A stretch of 54,389 bases of DNA from Deltaproteobacteria bacterium (GTDB lineage: Bacteria > Myxococcota > UBA727 > VGSZ01): positions 1-54,389 of the forward strand of contig JADZDP010000156.1 in NCBI GenBank assembly GCA_020850995.1. Reading direction: 5' to 3'. Of the stretch, positions 44,376-53,129 are shown one piece after another. The position numbers and the translations under genes are program-made. Every line of letters begins with the position of its first letter. Position 1 is the first letter of the stretch. Under the pieces are notes generated by a model, which had not been told where the DNA came from, ran no database searches, and saw only the letters and a program-made list of their open reading frames with translations.

Positions 44376-45980
44376 ATGCGATCTCTCCGGACGGTCGGCC
44401 GCGCCACCGGCGTCGTGCTGGCGATTGGCGCCGCGGCCGTGCTCGCCCGGGTGGCCGACGACGGGCGCGTGCCCCAACCCGGCGACGTGGTGGAGCCGAT
44501 CCCGCGGGTGGATAGCACCGTCCCCGTGCCCATCGACGCCGGCCCCGTCCCCGACGACGCCAGCGCTCCGGTCGAGGCACAGACCCACGCCGTCCCAAAC
44601 CCCACGCTGGCCGAAGAGCTCCCCGCCGAGCAGGCCACGCCACGGCCCACGGCCTCCCCCGCGCCTAGCTCGGCGGAGCCGGAGCCCCGCCCTGCGGCGG
44701 TGGAGCCGATCGTCGTGCCGACCGCGCCGAGGGTTGATCCCGCGGGGGAGCGCTCCCCCGCCACCACCGCGCCCGCCGATCCCGCGCCGCCCGCCGACAA
44801 CCCCCCAGGCTTGGGCTTCGGCGCGGTGCCGGCGCTCAACTACGACGCCGACAACGGCTTCGGCTTCGGCGTCATCGGCAACCTGTACTGGTACGACGGG
44901 GCCACCCGCCCCTACCGCGCCATGCTCATGGTGCAGATCTTCCTCACCACCAAGCTCTTGCACGATCACTACCTGTCCGCCGAGTGGCTCAAGGTCGCCG
45001 AGCTGCCGCTGCGGCTGTCGTCGCGCATCGGCTACCTGGAGTCGCGCTCGCAGAACTACTGCGGGATCGGTGGCGCGGTCACCTGCGATCCCGCCGTGGC
45101 CGCCGGCGTGGCGTCTCAGCTCGGGCTCGAGGGCGCCGACGCCGACCAGCTCGTGCACGACTACTACCTGCGACGCTTCATCAACCCCTATGGCCAACTG
45201 CAAGCGCGCTGGGCGCTCGTCGAGACCCCCGCGCGCTTCGAGCTCATGGCGGGCTATCGGGCCAACCTGTTCATCCCGGGCACCTGGGACGACGCCGACG
45301 GCGACGGTGCCCCAGACCTGAGCCCGTTCCCCCACAGCGCGTTCGCCGACGACTTTCCAAACGGCGAGCCCGGCTTCGAGTCGCAGGCCCAGCTCGGCGT
45401 CATGCTCGACACGCGCGACAACGAGCCCGCGCCCACCGAGGGCGTGTGGCTCGAGGCCTCGGCGCGCGCGTCGTCGCCACTGATGGGCAGCGCGTGGTCG
45501 TGGGCCGGCGGCAACCTCACGCTGCGCGGCTACGCGTCGCTCGACCCCGGCCACACCCTCGTGCTGTGCAGTCGCCTCATCGCCGACGGCGTGGTGGGCG
45601 ATCCGCCCATCCAGTCGCTGGCTCGCATGGGCGGGAGCAGCGACGCGTACCTCTTCGGCGGCGGCGACGTCGGCCGTGGCATTCGCGCGCAGCGCTACCT
45701 CGGCAAGCTGCGCGTGGTCGACCAGACCGAGCTGCGCTGGGACGTCGTCAAGACCGAGGTGCTGGCACAGCGCCTCGTGTTTACCGCCGCGGGCTTCGTC
45801 GATGGCGGCATCGTCGGCCGGGAGATCGCCGATCCCGGCCCGCTGCCGCTGCAGGTGGGCCTCGGCGGCGCCCTGCGTGTCGCCTGGAACGAGAATTTCA
45901 TCATTCGCTTCGACGTCGGCGCGTCGTCCGTCGAGGCGTGGCAGCCGATGCCCTACCTGCTGATCGGCAACGCCTTCTGA
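44376..45980 (+). CDS. Omp85/surface-antigen-type outer membrane barrel
   Basis: A 534-aa protein with an N-terminal signal-like helix (about 10-25), a Pro/Ala-rich linker (about 35-148) and a C-terminal beta barrel (about 150-534). The barrel starts with GFGAVPALNYDADNGFGFGV, as in bacterial surface antigen (D15-like) proteins, has GRGIRAQRYLGK in the position of the barrel motif, and ends in Phe, as BAM substrates do. No POTRA domains seen; instead a flexible linker, so it resembles the short Omp85-like group rather than BamA. Its stop is 3 nt from the stop of the convergent kinase gene. Confidence 0.8.
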   Translation: MRSLRTVGRATGVVLAIGAAAVLARVADDGRVPQPGDVVEPIPRVDSTVPVPIDAGPVPDDASAPVEAQTHAVPNPTLAEELPAEQATPRPTASPAPSSAEPEPRPAAVEPIVVPTAPRVDPAGERSPATTAPADPAPPADNPPGLGFGAVPALNYDADNGFGFGVIGNLYWYDGATRPYRAMLMVQIFLTTKLLHDHYLSAEWLKVAELPLRLSSRIGYLESRSQNYCGIGGAVTCDPAVAAGVASQLGLEGADADQLVHDYYLRRFINPYGQLQARWALVETPARFELMAGYRANLFIPGTWDDADGDGAPDLSPFPHSAFADDFPNGEPGFESQAQLGVMLDTRDNEPAPTEGVWLEASARASSPLMGSAWSWAGGNLTLRGYASLDPGHTLVLCSRLIADGVVGDPPIQSLARMGGSSDAYLFGGGDVGRGIRAQRYLGKLRVVDQTELRWDVVKTEVLAQRLVFTAAGFVDGGIVGREIADPGPLPLQVGLGGALRVAWNENFIIRFDVGASSVEAWQPMPYLLIGNAF

Positions 45981-45983
45981 CGG

Positions 45984-47648
45984 CTACTTGGTGCACTGGC
46001 GAACGCACTGCTCGATACGGGCAGCGTACTTGTCGCGTGCCGCGTCCTTCGCCTTGTCTTCCGATGTGTCGGCCGCCATTTTCACGTCGACCCACGCGCG
46101 TTTGTCGAGCGCCTGGGTGCAGTCGAGCTTCGGGCACACCTCTTTGAGGCGGTCGATCTTCAGGATCGTGCTGAGGCCGGCGAACTGCGCCTTCTTCGAC
46201 GGGGGGCGCTTCTTCGGCGGCGGGTCCCTGGCCACCACGGGCTCCGGCGTGGGCGGTGACGGCACTTTCACCTCGACCGGCGGTGAAGGAGATGTCGTGC
46301 GGTCCACGAGTGGCGGCGGCGGCGGCTGCGCCACGGGCGTGGTGACCACGATCTCGGGGCCCGGGTCCATGACCCGAAAGCCCACGGTGACCCCGAGCGC
46401 CGCGAGCCCGACCACACCGAGAACGGCGGCGGCCAGGGGCCACTTGGGCTTGGGCGCCGGCGGCGGCATCTCGTACAGGCCGCTCGAGGGGAAGATCTCG
46501 GTGGGGTCGTTAATCGTCTTGGCGTGCACCGAGGTGGCAATGGAGAACACCGCGTCGTCCATGGGCGCGGCAGCGGGCGCCACGTAGCCGGGCCGGGCCT
46601 GCGACGACAGGTGCGCGAACCTCTGCAAGAGCTCGCGCGTGACACGCAGCTCGTCGACGAAGAGCGAGCCCATGATCTCGCGCAGCTGCCGCGCACCGGC
46701 GTGGAGATCGCGCATGCGGGCGTACCCGAGCATCGCCTCGCGCAGCTCTCCGCACGAGGGGTAGCGGGCGTTCTTATCGGGGGCGAGCGCCTTCTCCAGG
46801 ATCGAGAGCAGCGCGGGGTCGAGGCGATCCAGGTGCGGCGCGCGATAGGTGCCGGTGCCGGCCGTCAGCCATACCTCCTGATTGCTCAGGCCCGCGTAAT
46901 ACCGCTCTTCGGTGAGCAGCTCGTAGGCGACCACCGCGGCCGAGAACTGGTCCGAGCGCGCATCGACGGGATCACCGCGCGCATGCTCCGGCGCCATGTA
47001 CGAGATCTTGCCCATGACCGTGGCTTGACTGCTGGCTTGTGAGTCCTCGTTCTCTGGCCGGCCCTTCTCTGCCAGGCCGAAGTCGATGAGCTTGACCTCG
47101 CCCTCGACGTTGATCATCACGTTCTGCGGCGAGACGTCGCGATGCACCAGACGCAGCGGTTCGCCGCTCACCGGATCGGTGTGGCGGTGGGCGTAGTCGA
47201 GCGCGTCGAGCACCTCACACACGACGTGCAGCGCGCAGGCCTCGGGCATGTGGCGTCCGCGCTCGAGCAGCTCTGTGTGCACCGTGCGCACGTCGCGCCC
47301 GATGACGAGCTCCATGGCCAGGTAGTAGCTGTTGCCCACGCGGCCCACGTCGAACACGGGGCAGATGTTGCGGTGCGAGAGCTGCACGACCACGCGTGCT
47401 TCGTCGACGAAGCGCTGCACGTACTCGGGATCGCCCGTGAAGCGGCTGCGCAGCGTCTTGACGACGCAGTGCTTCTCGATGCCCATCATCCCGCCGGTCT
47501 TGGCCAGGAACACGTTGCCCATGCCGCCGCGCGCCAAGGGGTGCAGGAGCAAGTAGTGCCCGAAGGGTGCCGGAAAATCCGTCGCACCTTCAGACTCTTG
47601 TCCCGCGAGCGCGGGGTTCACTGGGGCAAAGGTCGGCTCGGTCACCAT
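45984..47648 (-). CDS. Transmembrane Ser/Thr protein kinase
   Basis: A 554-aa Hanks-type kinase with domain about 30-300: glycine loop ARGGMGNVF (39-47), ATP lysine in CVVK (64), catalytic loop HRDVSPQN (Asp171), DFG (Asp189) and APE (219-221). All catalytic residues are intact. One transmembrane helix lies around 403-425, and the periplasmic tail has a Pro/Lys region and a small C-terminal segment with four Cys (VCPKLDC, and CVRQC at the end) that may form two disulfides. Different periplasmic sensor from the kinase at 5205. Start ATG at 47648; the frame goes further upstream. Divergent from the gene at 47732. Confidence 0.94.
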   Translation of the reverse strand: MVTEPTFAPVNPALAGQESEGATDFPAPFGHYLLLHPLARGGMGNVFLAKTGGMMGIEKHCVVKTLRSRFTGDPEYVQRFVDEARVVVQLSHRNICPVFDVGRVGNSYYLAMELVIGRDVRTVHTELLERGRHMPEACALHVVCEVLDALDYAHRHTDPVSGEPLRLVHRDVSPQNVMINVEGEVKLIDFGLAEKGRPENEDSQASSQATVMGKISYMAPEHARGDPVDARSDQFSAAVVAYELLTEERYYAGLSNQEVWLTAGTGTYRAPHLDRLDPALLSILEKALAPDKNARYPSCGELREAMLGYARMRDLHAGARQLREIMGSLFVDELRVTRELLQRFAHLSSQARPGYVAPAAAPMDDAVFSIATSVHAKTINDPTEIFPSSGLYEMPPPAPKPKWPLAAAVLGVVGLAALGVTVGFRVMDPGPEIVVTTPVAQPPPPPLVDRTTSPSPPVEVKVPSPPTPEPVVARDPPPKKRPPSKKAQFAGLSTILKIDRLKEVCPKLDCTQALDKRAWVDVKMAADTSEDKAKDAARDKYAARIEQCVRQCTK

Positions 47649-47679
47649 GCTCGGCTGGTCGCCTGTCGGACAGGTTCGG

Positions 47680-47685
47680 AGTATA
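47680..47685 (-). promoter_or_regulatory. Candidate -10 element TATACT for the kinase gene
   Basis: Minus-strand TATACT matches the -10 consensus at 5 of 6 and would start the kinase mRNA about 25 nt upstream of its ATG at 47648. A -35 is not evident at the usual spacing. Confidence 0.4.
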
Positions 47686-47731
47686 CCCGTCGCGGGGCTT
47701 GGGATGCGCGTTCCAGGCCCCGAGGTGACAC

Positions 47732-48508
47732 GTGATTCTTCCGCTGGTCCTCGCAGGCGTAGCTTCGGCCACCTCACCCGTCGCTGTCCTACCGGTAGCG
47801 GCCGAGGGGCGGGTTACGCTCGAGGAGCTCCCCCAGCTCACCAAGCTCGACGCCGAGATCCGCGACGCCGCACGCGCCGCCGGCGTCAACATCCAGGACC
47901 AAGCGCGCACCACCGCCAACCTCGAGTCCTTGCGCGGCATGGGGATCTCCTGCCCCGGCGAGGACGCCACCTGTTTGGCGAAGATCGCCGTGCTGGCCGA
48001 GGTCGATCGCGTGGTGGTGCCGGTGGTGGTGGTCCGCGAGAAGTTCTGGGATCTGAAGCTCGTTGTCGTCGACACCACCCAGAAGCTGCAGAGCTTCCCC
48101 GGCGAGGTCCCCTTCGAGCCGCCGGAGGCAATGCGGGCCACCGTGCGCGTGCTGGTTTCGGCCGCCCTGAGGAGCACCTCGTCGGTGGCCCCGCCGCCCC
48201 CGCTGCCACCCCCGCCAACGCCCTTGGCGGTGCCAACGCCAGCGCCGGCACCAGCTCCCACGCCGGCGCCGCCACCGAGCGGCGGTGGCATCCAGATGGC
48301 GGGCATCGGCCTCACCGCGGCGGGTGGCCTCCTCTTGGTCGGCGGCGGCGCCGGCGCATGGTACTTCCACGAGGCCCTCGGTACGCCCGAGCCCTACGTC
48401 GACCGGGAGCCGAAGATCTTCCTCGGGCGCAGCCTGCTCATCGCGGCGGGCGTGGGCGTGGTGCTGGCAGGCGTCGGCGGCACGCTCATCGCTGCCTCGA
48501 TGTACTGA
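47732..48508 (+). CDS. Exported protein with Pro-rich linker and C-terminal membrane segments
   Basis: A 258-aa protein with a signal peptide (about 1-15). Residues about 18-145 form an alpha/beta domain containing GISCPGEDATCLAKIAVLAEVDRVVV, a two-Cys pattern seen in myxobacterial proteins that resemble the N-terminal part of TolB-like/PEGA partners. A Pro/Ala linker (about 153-185) leads to two hydrophobic helices (about 190-212 and 230-255). GTG at 47732 has GAGGTGA just upstream. Function unknown; divergent from the Ser/Thr kinase, so possibly linked to it. Confidence 0.72.
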   Translation: MILPLVLAGVASATSPVAVLPVAAEGRVTLEELPQLTKLDAEIRDAARAAGVNIQDQARTTANLESLRGMGISCPGEDATCLAKIAVLAEVDRVVVPVVVVREKFWDLKLVVVDTTQKLQSFPGEVPFEPPEAMRATVRVLVSAALRSTSSVAPPPPLPPPPTPLAVPTPAPAPAPTPAPPPSGGGIQMAGIGLTAAGGLLLVGGGAGAWYFHEALGTPEPYVDREPKIFLGRSLLIAAGVGVVLAGVGGTLIAASMY

Positions 48509-48586
48509 TCCCGCACCCGGGCACGCTCGCTGCACGTGCTTACGCTGGCAGGCAATCCCGATCGGACTGAACGGGCGGAGGACGAC

Positions 48587-49090
48587 ATGGCATCGATGGA
48601 TCTCAAGAAGACGCTGGAAGAGGCCAAGGGCGATCTGGCCCAGGTGCGCGACGAGCTGCGGGTCAAGTTGCACCTCGCCAAACAGGACGCGCAAGACGCC
48701 TGGAAAGCGATGGAGCCCAAGATCAAGACCGTCGAGGGCAAGCTCGAGGAGATCGCGCAGAAGGTCAACGTCGCTGGCGAGGAGGCGCGGCTGCAGGCGA
48801 GCCTCGGCGCCGCCGAGGTCAAGGCGCGTTGGCCCGGGCTCGAGCGCGCGCTCTCGCAGGTGGTCGCCGACGTCAAGCGCGGCGCACGCGACGTCGCCAC
48901 CGAGGTCGACATCGCGCGCGTCAAGGCGCACTTGGCGGAGATGGACGCCGCCGACGCCGCGCAACAGGCCGCGCGCAAGGCGCAGGGCGAGCTCAAGAAG
49001 GCCTCCGCCGAGCTCTCGGCGGAGATGGAGAAGGCCGCCGCCGAGATCAAGACCTCGGTCGCGAGCCTGAAGAGGAAGCTCTTCTCCTGA
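48587..49090 (+). CDS. Coiled-coil cytoplasmic protein
   Basis: A 167-aa protein, nearly all long amphipathic helix rich in Ala, Glu, Lys; heptad-like patterns from about residue 10 to 160. No signal peptide, no membrane segment. GGAGG at good spacing before ATG 48587. A TACGCT hexamer (48541-48546) may be its -10. The last 44 bases overlap the end of the convergent protease gene. Confidence 0.78.
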   Translation: MASMDLKKTLEEAKGDLAQVRDELRVKLHLAKQDAQDAWKAMEPKIKTVEGKLEEIAQKVNVAGEEARLQASLGAAEVKARWPGLERALSQVVADVKRGARDVATEVDIARVKAHLAEMDAADAAQQAARKAQGELKKASAELSAEMEKAAAEIKTSVASLKRKLFS

Positions 49091-50210
49091 GCACGGCCAG
49101 GGCCATCATGGCGAGCGCCAACGCCGGTGCGTCGGCGCCGCCCTGGGTGCATCCTGGGCAGCCGACCATGGACGGGTCGTCGCGATCGTCATCGTCATCG
49201 TCGTCGTCGTCGCCAGGGGAAGCGTCGTAGAACGAGGGCGGCACGATGCCGGGCACCTCGCACCAGACGCGCGTGCCGTTGGTGCAGCGCGCGCGCATGG
49301 CGGTGTCGATCCAGCTGAGGTACGCGTCGACGCGGGTGTCCACGCCGCCCTTGTTGCAGTCGCTCTGATCGTAGGCGTGCGAGGTGATGCCAACCACGCG
49401 CGTGGTGACGTCGTGATCGGTCTCGACCTCGAGGTAGGTGGGCCCGCCGGAGTCGCCGTGGCACTTGCGCGTCGTGCTGGTGTCGCCGCCGATCTGCATC
49501 TCGGTGTCACCAAGCTCGTTGACGGTGGTGCTCCCGCACACCTTGATGCCCACGGTGCCCTCGGGCGGCGTCTCGAACTGCCCGGTGACCGTCTGTTGGC
49601 CCCACCCGGCGATGGATACGGCGGCACCCTCGGTGAGCTGCGCGACCTCGCTCGGATCGATCACCACCGCCGGCGCGACATCATCGACGGTGACGGCGAG
49701 GAACAGCAGCGCGACGTCCTGGTAGTCGCCGGGCCCTTCCACCTGGCCCATGGAGTCGAGCGAGAACCCCTCGTGGTGCAGCGCCTCGCGCACCGGCACC
49801 GCCGACGACGGGATCTCTGGTGGCGAGCCCTGCCCGTCCATGCCGGCGAGCGCCGACAGGTCGGGGTCGAAGGAGATGTAGAAGTCCGCGCGCTCGACCT
49901 CGCCGAAGCCCATGGTGAGCGCGGTGACGTCGGTGCAGTGGGCCGCGGTCAGCACCACGTCGGGGGCGATGAGCGTGCCCGTGCACAAGACCGTCGTGAG
50001 GTCCTGCGTTCCTCCACCGAGCGCCGAGAAGTCCACCGTGGCATCCACGAGCATGGCCAGCGCCGTCGGCGACGTGGCGGCCGGGCACTGGTCGCCGTTG
50101 ATGATGGCCTGCGTGGCGCTCGTCGTGGTCGAGGCCGGAGCGGTCTCGGTCGAGCCACAGGCGGCGGCGCAGGTGAGCACGAGAGGGAGCCAGGGGCGGA
50201 GCACGCGCAT
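49047..50210 (-). CDS. Secreted trypsin-like serine protease with MYXO-CTERM-like tail
   Basis: A 387-aa exported protease. The signal ends in CAAAC (Cys18 could be lipidated). After a Thr/Ser/Ala pro-region, the mature chain would begin at IING (36-39). The catalytic triad is intact: His91 (LTAAHC), Asp165 (DYQDVALL) and Ser254 (CHGDSGGP). Near the C-terminus there is a nine-Asp run, then PGCTQGG and a hydrophobic segment (ALALAMMALAVL) with an Arg cluster, a MYXO-CTERM-like sorting signal. Likely a predation or nutrient-acquisition enzyme on or outside the cell. Start ATG at 50210 with GAGG 7 nt upstream. Confidence 0.92.
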   Translation of the reverse strand: MRVLRPWLPLVLTCAAACGSTETAPASTTTSATQAIINGDQCPAATSPTALAMLVDATVDFSALGGGTQDLTTVLCTGTLIAPDVVLTAAHCTDVTALTMGFGEVERADFYISFDPDLSALAGMDGQGSPPEIPSSAVPVREALHHEGFSLDSMGQVEGPGDYQDVALLFLAVTVDDVAPAVVIDPSEVAQLTEGAAVSIAGWGQQTVTGQFETPPEGTVGIKVCGSTTVNELGDTEMQIGGDTSTTRKCHGDSGGPTYLEVETDHDVTTRVVGITSHAYDQSDCNKGGVDTRVDAYLSWIDTAMRARCTNGTRVWCEVPGIVPPSFYDASPGDDDDDDDDDRDDPSMVGCPGCTQGGADAPALALAMMALAVLRRRASSSGSRPRS

Positions 50211-50344
50211 GTCGGTACCTCGAGGGATGACGAAGCGTCGGTCTCGCGTCCTCGACGTCAAGGCGCACACTGTCGCAGGCTGTCCCACCAGACTGTGATC
50301 CCGCTCACGCGTGCTGTCAGGGCGCCCTGGCCCAGCGCTCGCGC
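50211..50344. other. 134-bp intergenic region
   Basis: Lies between the SRPBCC gene and the protease gene, both minus strand. No clear promoter hexamers or terminator with T tract. Only the ribosome site for the protease is recognisable. Confidence 0.4.
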
Positions 50345-50974
50345 TCAGGGCGCGGCGGCCGCGGCGCCGCCGCCACCGGAGGCCGCCGCTTGGCGCACCG
50401 CCAGCTCCGCGCGCTCCTTGATGGCGCGCGTGGCGGCCATCAGGCTCACCACGTTGATGCCAATTGTCAGGGTCTGCTGCTCGTCCTCGAAGCTCTCGGC
50501 GACGGAGGAGAAGTTCTTCACCACGCCCGAGTAGTAGATGCGCGCGCGCCCCTGCCCGAGGGACAGCACCCGCCACTGGTAGTGGCTGCCCGAGAGGTCG
50601 CCCTTCACCTGGCGCACCGTCAGCACCTTGTTGGCGTGATCGGGGCTCATGCGGTTCGTGTAGCGCGTGGCGACGAGCGGCGTGCTGAGCTTGATGTCCA
50701 TGAGCGCGTCGTTGCCGTCACGGGTGACCTCGAGCTTGCTGATGCGTGGCATGAAGAAGCGGTACTGGTCGAAGTCGTTGAGCACGCGCCACACGGTGTC
50801 GGCGTCGGCCGCGACGTCGGCGATGCAGGTGGACTGCCGGTACTTGCCGCTGGCGTCGGTCTCGATGCGCACGAGCGGCCCCTTGCTGAGCATCTCGCCA
50901 AGCTCGTCGGCCCGCGCGCCGGATGCGCCGAAGAGGAGCCCGAGCAGGGCGGCAGCGGTGAGGGGGTTGCGCAT
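50345..50974 (-). CDS. Exported SRPBCC/START-like protein (second copy)
   Basis: A 209-aa protein with signal peptide (about 1-22, ending GARADE) and an SRPBCC domain (about 30-185): VAADADTVWRVLNDFDQYRFFMPRISKLEV is the starting helix-grip element, and the C-terminal helix follows. The tail is Gly/Ala-rich (GGGGAAAAAP). Same layout as the protein at 26101-26640, but divergent in sequence. Ligand unknown. GAGGTG precedes the ATG at 50974. Confidence 0.8.
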   Translation of the reverse strand: MRNPLTAAALLGLLFGASGARADELGEMLSKGPLVRIETDASGKYRQSTCIADVAADADTVWRVLNDFDQYRFFMPRISKLEVTRDGNDALMDIKLSTPLVATRYTNRMSPDHANKVLTVRQVKGDLSGSHYQWRVLSLGQGRARIYYSGVVKNFSSVAESFEDEQQTLTIGINVVSLMAATRAIKERAELAVRQAAASGGGGAAAAAP

Positions 50975-51153
50975 GGGGCACCTCGCGGGCGATGAGCCGC
51001 CTCGGGTTTCGCGCGCCACGCGCCCGCTGGCAACGGTCAAGTGGCTGTTTCCACGAGGAAACCGGGCGATCGTCCGAGCAGGGCTCCGGCCCCGATGGAG
51101 GGTCGTGCCGATGTCGGAGCCGCCCTGCACCAGGCGTGCTCGGGTTGGTCTGC

Positions 51154-51159
51154 TAGACT
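51154..51159 (+). promoter_or_regulatory. Candidate -10 element TAGACT before the nrnA-truB pair
   Basis: TAGACT ends 7 nt before the GTG at 51167 (preceded by TGC, an extended -10 feature of the TGn type). No Shine-Dalgarno in front of that GTG. Identical hexamer to the one before 26640. Confidence 0.4.
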
Positions 51160-51166
51160 GCGCGCC

Positions 51167-52219
51167 GTGCACGGGACGGGCGCACCCCTGGGACGGCACA
51201 CGACGGACGTGCCCGCAGAGGCCGCGGGCGCGGCACGGCGCGTCGCCGAGGTCCTGCAACAAGCGCGGCGCGTGCTGGTGCTCGGCCACGCCGGCGCCGA
51301 CGGCGACGTGTGCGGCAGCTCCCTCGGCCTCGCGGCGGCGCTGCGCGAGCTCGGCAAAGAGGTGGTGGTCTACAACGAGGAGCGCTACCCCGACGCGTGG
51401 CGCTGGCTGCCCGGCGGCAGCGCGGTGGCTACCACGCTCAACGCGCGCGAGCGCTTCGATTGCACCGTGGCGGTCGACGCCGCGCGGCCCGAGCGCCTGG
51501 GGCGCGACTTCCCGCCGCCGGGTCGACGCGGCACCTTCGTGTGGATCGACCACCACAAGATCGATCCCGCTCCCGGCGACGTGAGCTACGTCGACCCCAC
51601 CGCCGCTGCCGTGGGCGAGCAAGTGGCCGCGGTGCTCGAGGTGCTCGGCCACCCGCTCTCTCTCGACGTGGCGCAGTGCCTGTATGCGTCGCTGCTCGCA
51701 GACACCGGGGGCTTCCGCTACGGCAACACCTCGGCGCGCGCCTTTCGGCTGGCGGCGCGGCTGGTCGAAGCGGGCGTCGACCCTTGGCTGATGACCGAGC
51801 GCATCTACGAGTCGCAAGACGAAGCTCGCATGCGCTTGCTCGGCAAGGTGCTCTCGTCGATGTGGCTGTCGCCGTGCGGACGCGCCGGCCTGGTGGAGGT
51901 GCGGGCCCACGACATGTCGCGCTTCGGGGCGCGCGCCGAGCACGTGCAAGGTCTGGTGAACCACGTGCGCGGCATCAAGGGCGTCGAGATCGCCGTGCTC
52001 TTGCGCGAGCTGCCCGACGGCACGGCCGTGGTGTTGCGCTCGCGCGGGAACATCGCGGCGGCGCCCATCGCCGCCGCGCTCGGCGGGCGCGGCCACAAGA
52101 ACGCCGCCACCTTCACCGTCGAGGGCGATCTGGCGAGCACGCGGCAGCGCGTGGTGGAGGCCGTGCTCGCGGCCTTACCGGCCGTCGAGCCGACCAAGGG
52201 CGAGCGCGCCGCCGAGTGA
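51167..52219 (+). CDS. nrnA: DHH-family nanoRNase/pAp phosphatase (NrnA-like)
   Basis: A 350-aa cytoplasmic phosphoesterase that would degrade short RNAs and 3-prime-phosphoadenosine phosphate. The DHH domain (about 36-195) has His41, Asp45 and Asp47 in GHAGADGD, Asp104, IDHHK (Asp128-His129-His130) and Asp179 (LADTGGFRYGN). The DHHA1 domain ends with GRGHKNAA, slightly different from the usual GGGHKxAAG. GTG at 51167 has no Shine-Dalgarno. The stop overlaps the truB start (GTGA), an order commonly seen in bacteria (nrnA or rbfA next to truB). Confidence 0.9.
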   Translation: MHGTGAPLGRHTTDVPAEAAGAARRVAEVLQQARRVLVLGHAGADGDVCGSSLGLAAALRELGKEVVVYNEERYPDAWRWLPGGSAVATTLNARERFDCTVAVDAARPERLGRDFPPPGRRGTFVWIDHHKIDPAPGDVSYVDPTAAAVGEQVAAVLEVLGHPLSLDVAQCLYASLLADTGGFRYGNTSARAFRLAARLVEAGVDPWLMTERIYESQDEARMRLLGKVLSSMWLSPCGRAGLVEVRAHDMSRFGARAEHVQGLVNHVRGIKGVEIAVLLRELPDGTAVVLRSRGNIAAAPIAAALGGRGHKNAATFTVEGDLASTRQRVVEAVLAALPAVEPTKGERAAE

Positions 52220-53085
52220 GCGCGCCGATCGAGGGCCTGCTCATCGTCGACAAGGCCGAGGGCCCCACCTCGTTCGACGTGGTGGCGCGCGCGCGGCGCG
52301 CGCTTGGCACCCGCGCCATCGGGCACACGGGCACGCTCGACCCCCTCGCCAGCGGCGTGCTGGTCCTCTTGGTGGGTCGCTGGACGCGCCTGGCCAACCT
52401 CCTTGCCAGCGACGACAAGCGCTACCGCGCCACCGTGCGCTTCGGCACCAGCACGACCACCGACGATCGCGCCGGCGAGGTGGCGGATCGTGGCGATCCG
52501 GCGCTGCTCGACGAGGCGCGCGTACGCGCGGCGTTGACGGGGCTGCGCGGCACGCACGCGCAAGTACCGCCGGCGTACTCGGCCATCCACGTGTCCGGGC
52601 AGCGCGCGTACCAGCTCGCCCGCCGCGGCGACACCGTGGAGCTCGCGCCCCGCGCCGTCGAGGTGTTCTCCCTCGAGCTGGTCGAGTGGCGCCCGCCCGA
52701 CGCCGTGCTCGACGTGCATTGTTCCAAGGGCACCTACGTGCGCGCGCTGGCGCGCGATCTGGGCCGCGCGCTCGGCGTGCCTGCGCACCTGCACGCGCTG
52801 CGGCGCACGGCCGCCGGAACTTGGACCCTCGACGACGCTGTGCCCGCCGCCTTGCTCGAGGACGCGCCGGCGGCGCGCGCTGCGCTGCGGACGGGCACAT
52901 CGGCCTTGCGCGGCGCCACCCTCGTTCCCGTCGACGACCGAGTGGCGGCCGCGTTGCGCCAGGGCAAGCGACCGGCCATCGGCGCACCCGCGACGGCGGC
53001 TGGCGTGGCCCATCGCGGCGAGGAGCTGGTGGCCATCGTTGCCGTCGAGGATGGCTGCGCGCGCGTGCTGCGCGGCTTCGGCTGA
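52216..53085 (+). CDS. truB: tRNA pseudouridine-55 synthase
   Basis: A 289-aa enzyme that makes pseudouridine at position 55 of the T loop. The catalytic Asp is in GHTGTLDPLASGVL (residues about 36-49). YSAIHVSGQRAYQLAR and the Cys-containing SKGTYVRALARDLG are standard, and a C-terminal PUA-like domain follows. GTG at 52216 overlaps the stop of nrnA by 4 bp, so translation is coupled. Length is normal. Confidence 0.95.
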   Translation: MSAPIEGLLIVDKAEGPTSFDVVARARRALGTRAIGHTGTLDPLASGVLVLLVGRWTRLANLLASDDKRYRATVRFGTSTTTDDRAGEVADRGDPALLDEARVRAALTGLRGTHAQVPPAYSAIHVSGQRAYQLARRGDTVELAPRAVEVFSLELVEWRPPDAVLDVHCSKGTYVRALARDLGRALGVPAHLHALRRTAAGTWTLDDAVPAALLEDAPAARAALRTGTSALRGATLVPVDDRVAAALRQGKRPAIGAPATAAGVAHRGEELVAIVAVEDGCARVLRGFG

Positions 53086-53129
53086 CGAGCCGCCGGCGCC
53101 ATGCTAACGAGCGCCGCGGAGGTGCGTGC

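Noticed and set aside
44130..45554. 474-codon minus-strand frame across the Omp85-like gene
   Set aside because: Composition is Arg/Gly-rich and antisense to a gene with a clear barrel pattern.
49047..49235. Trinucleotide run near 49200 (TCG/TCA repeats) as a microsatellite
   Set aside because: It codes for the Asp run between protease domain and sorting tail; a low-complexity coding linker explains it.
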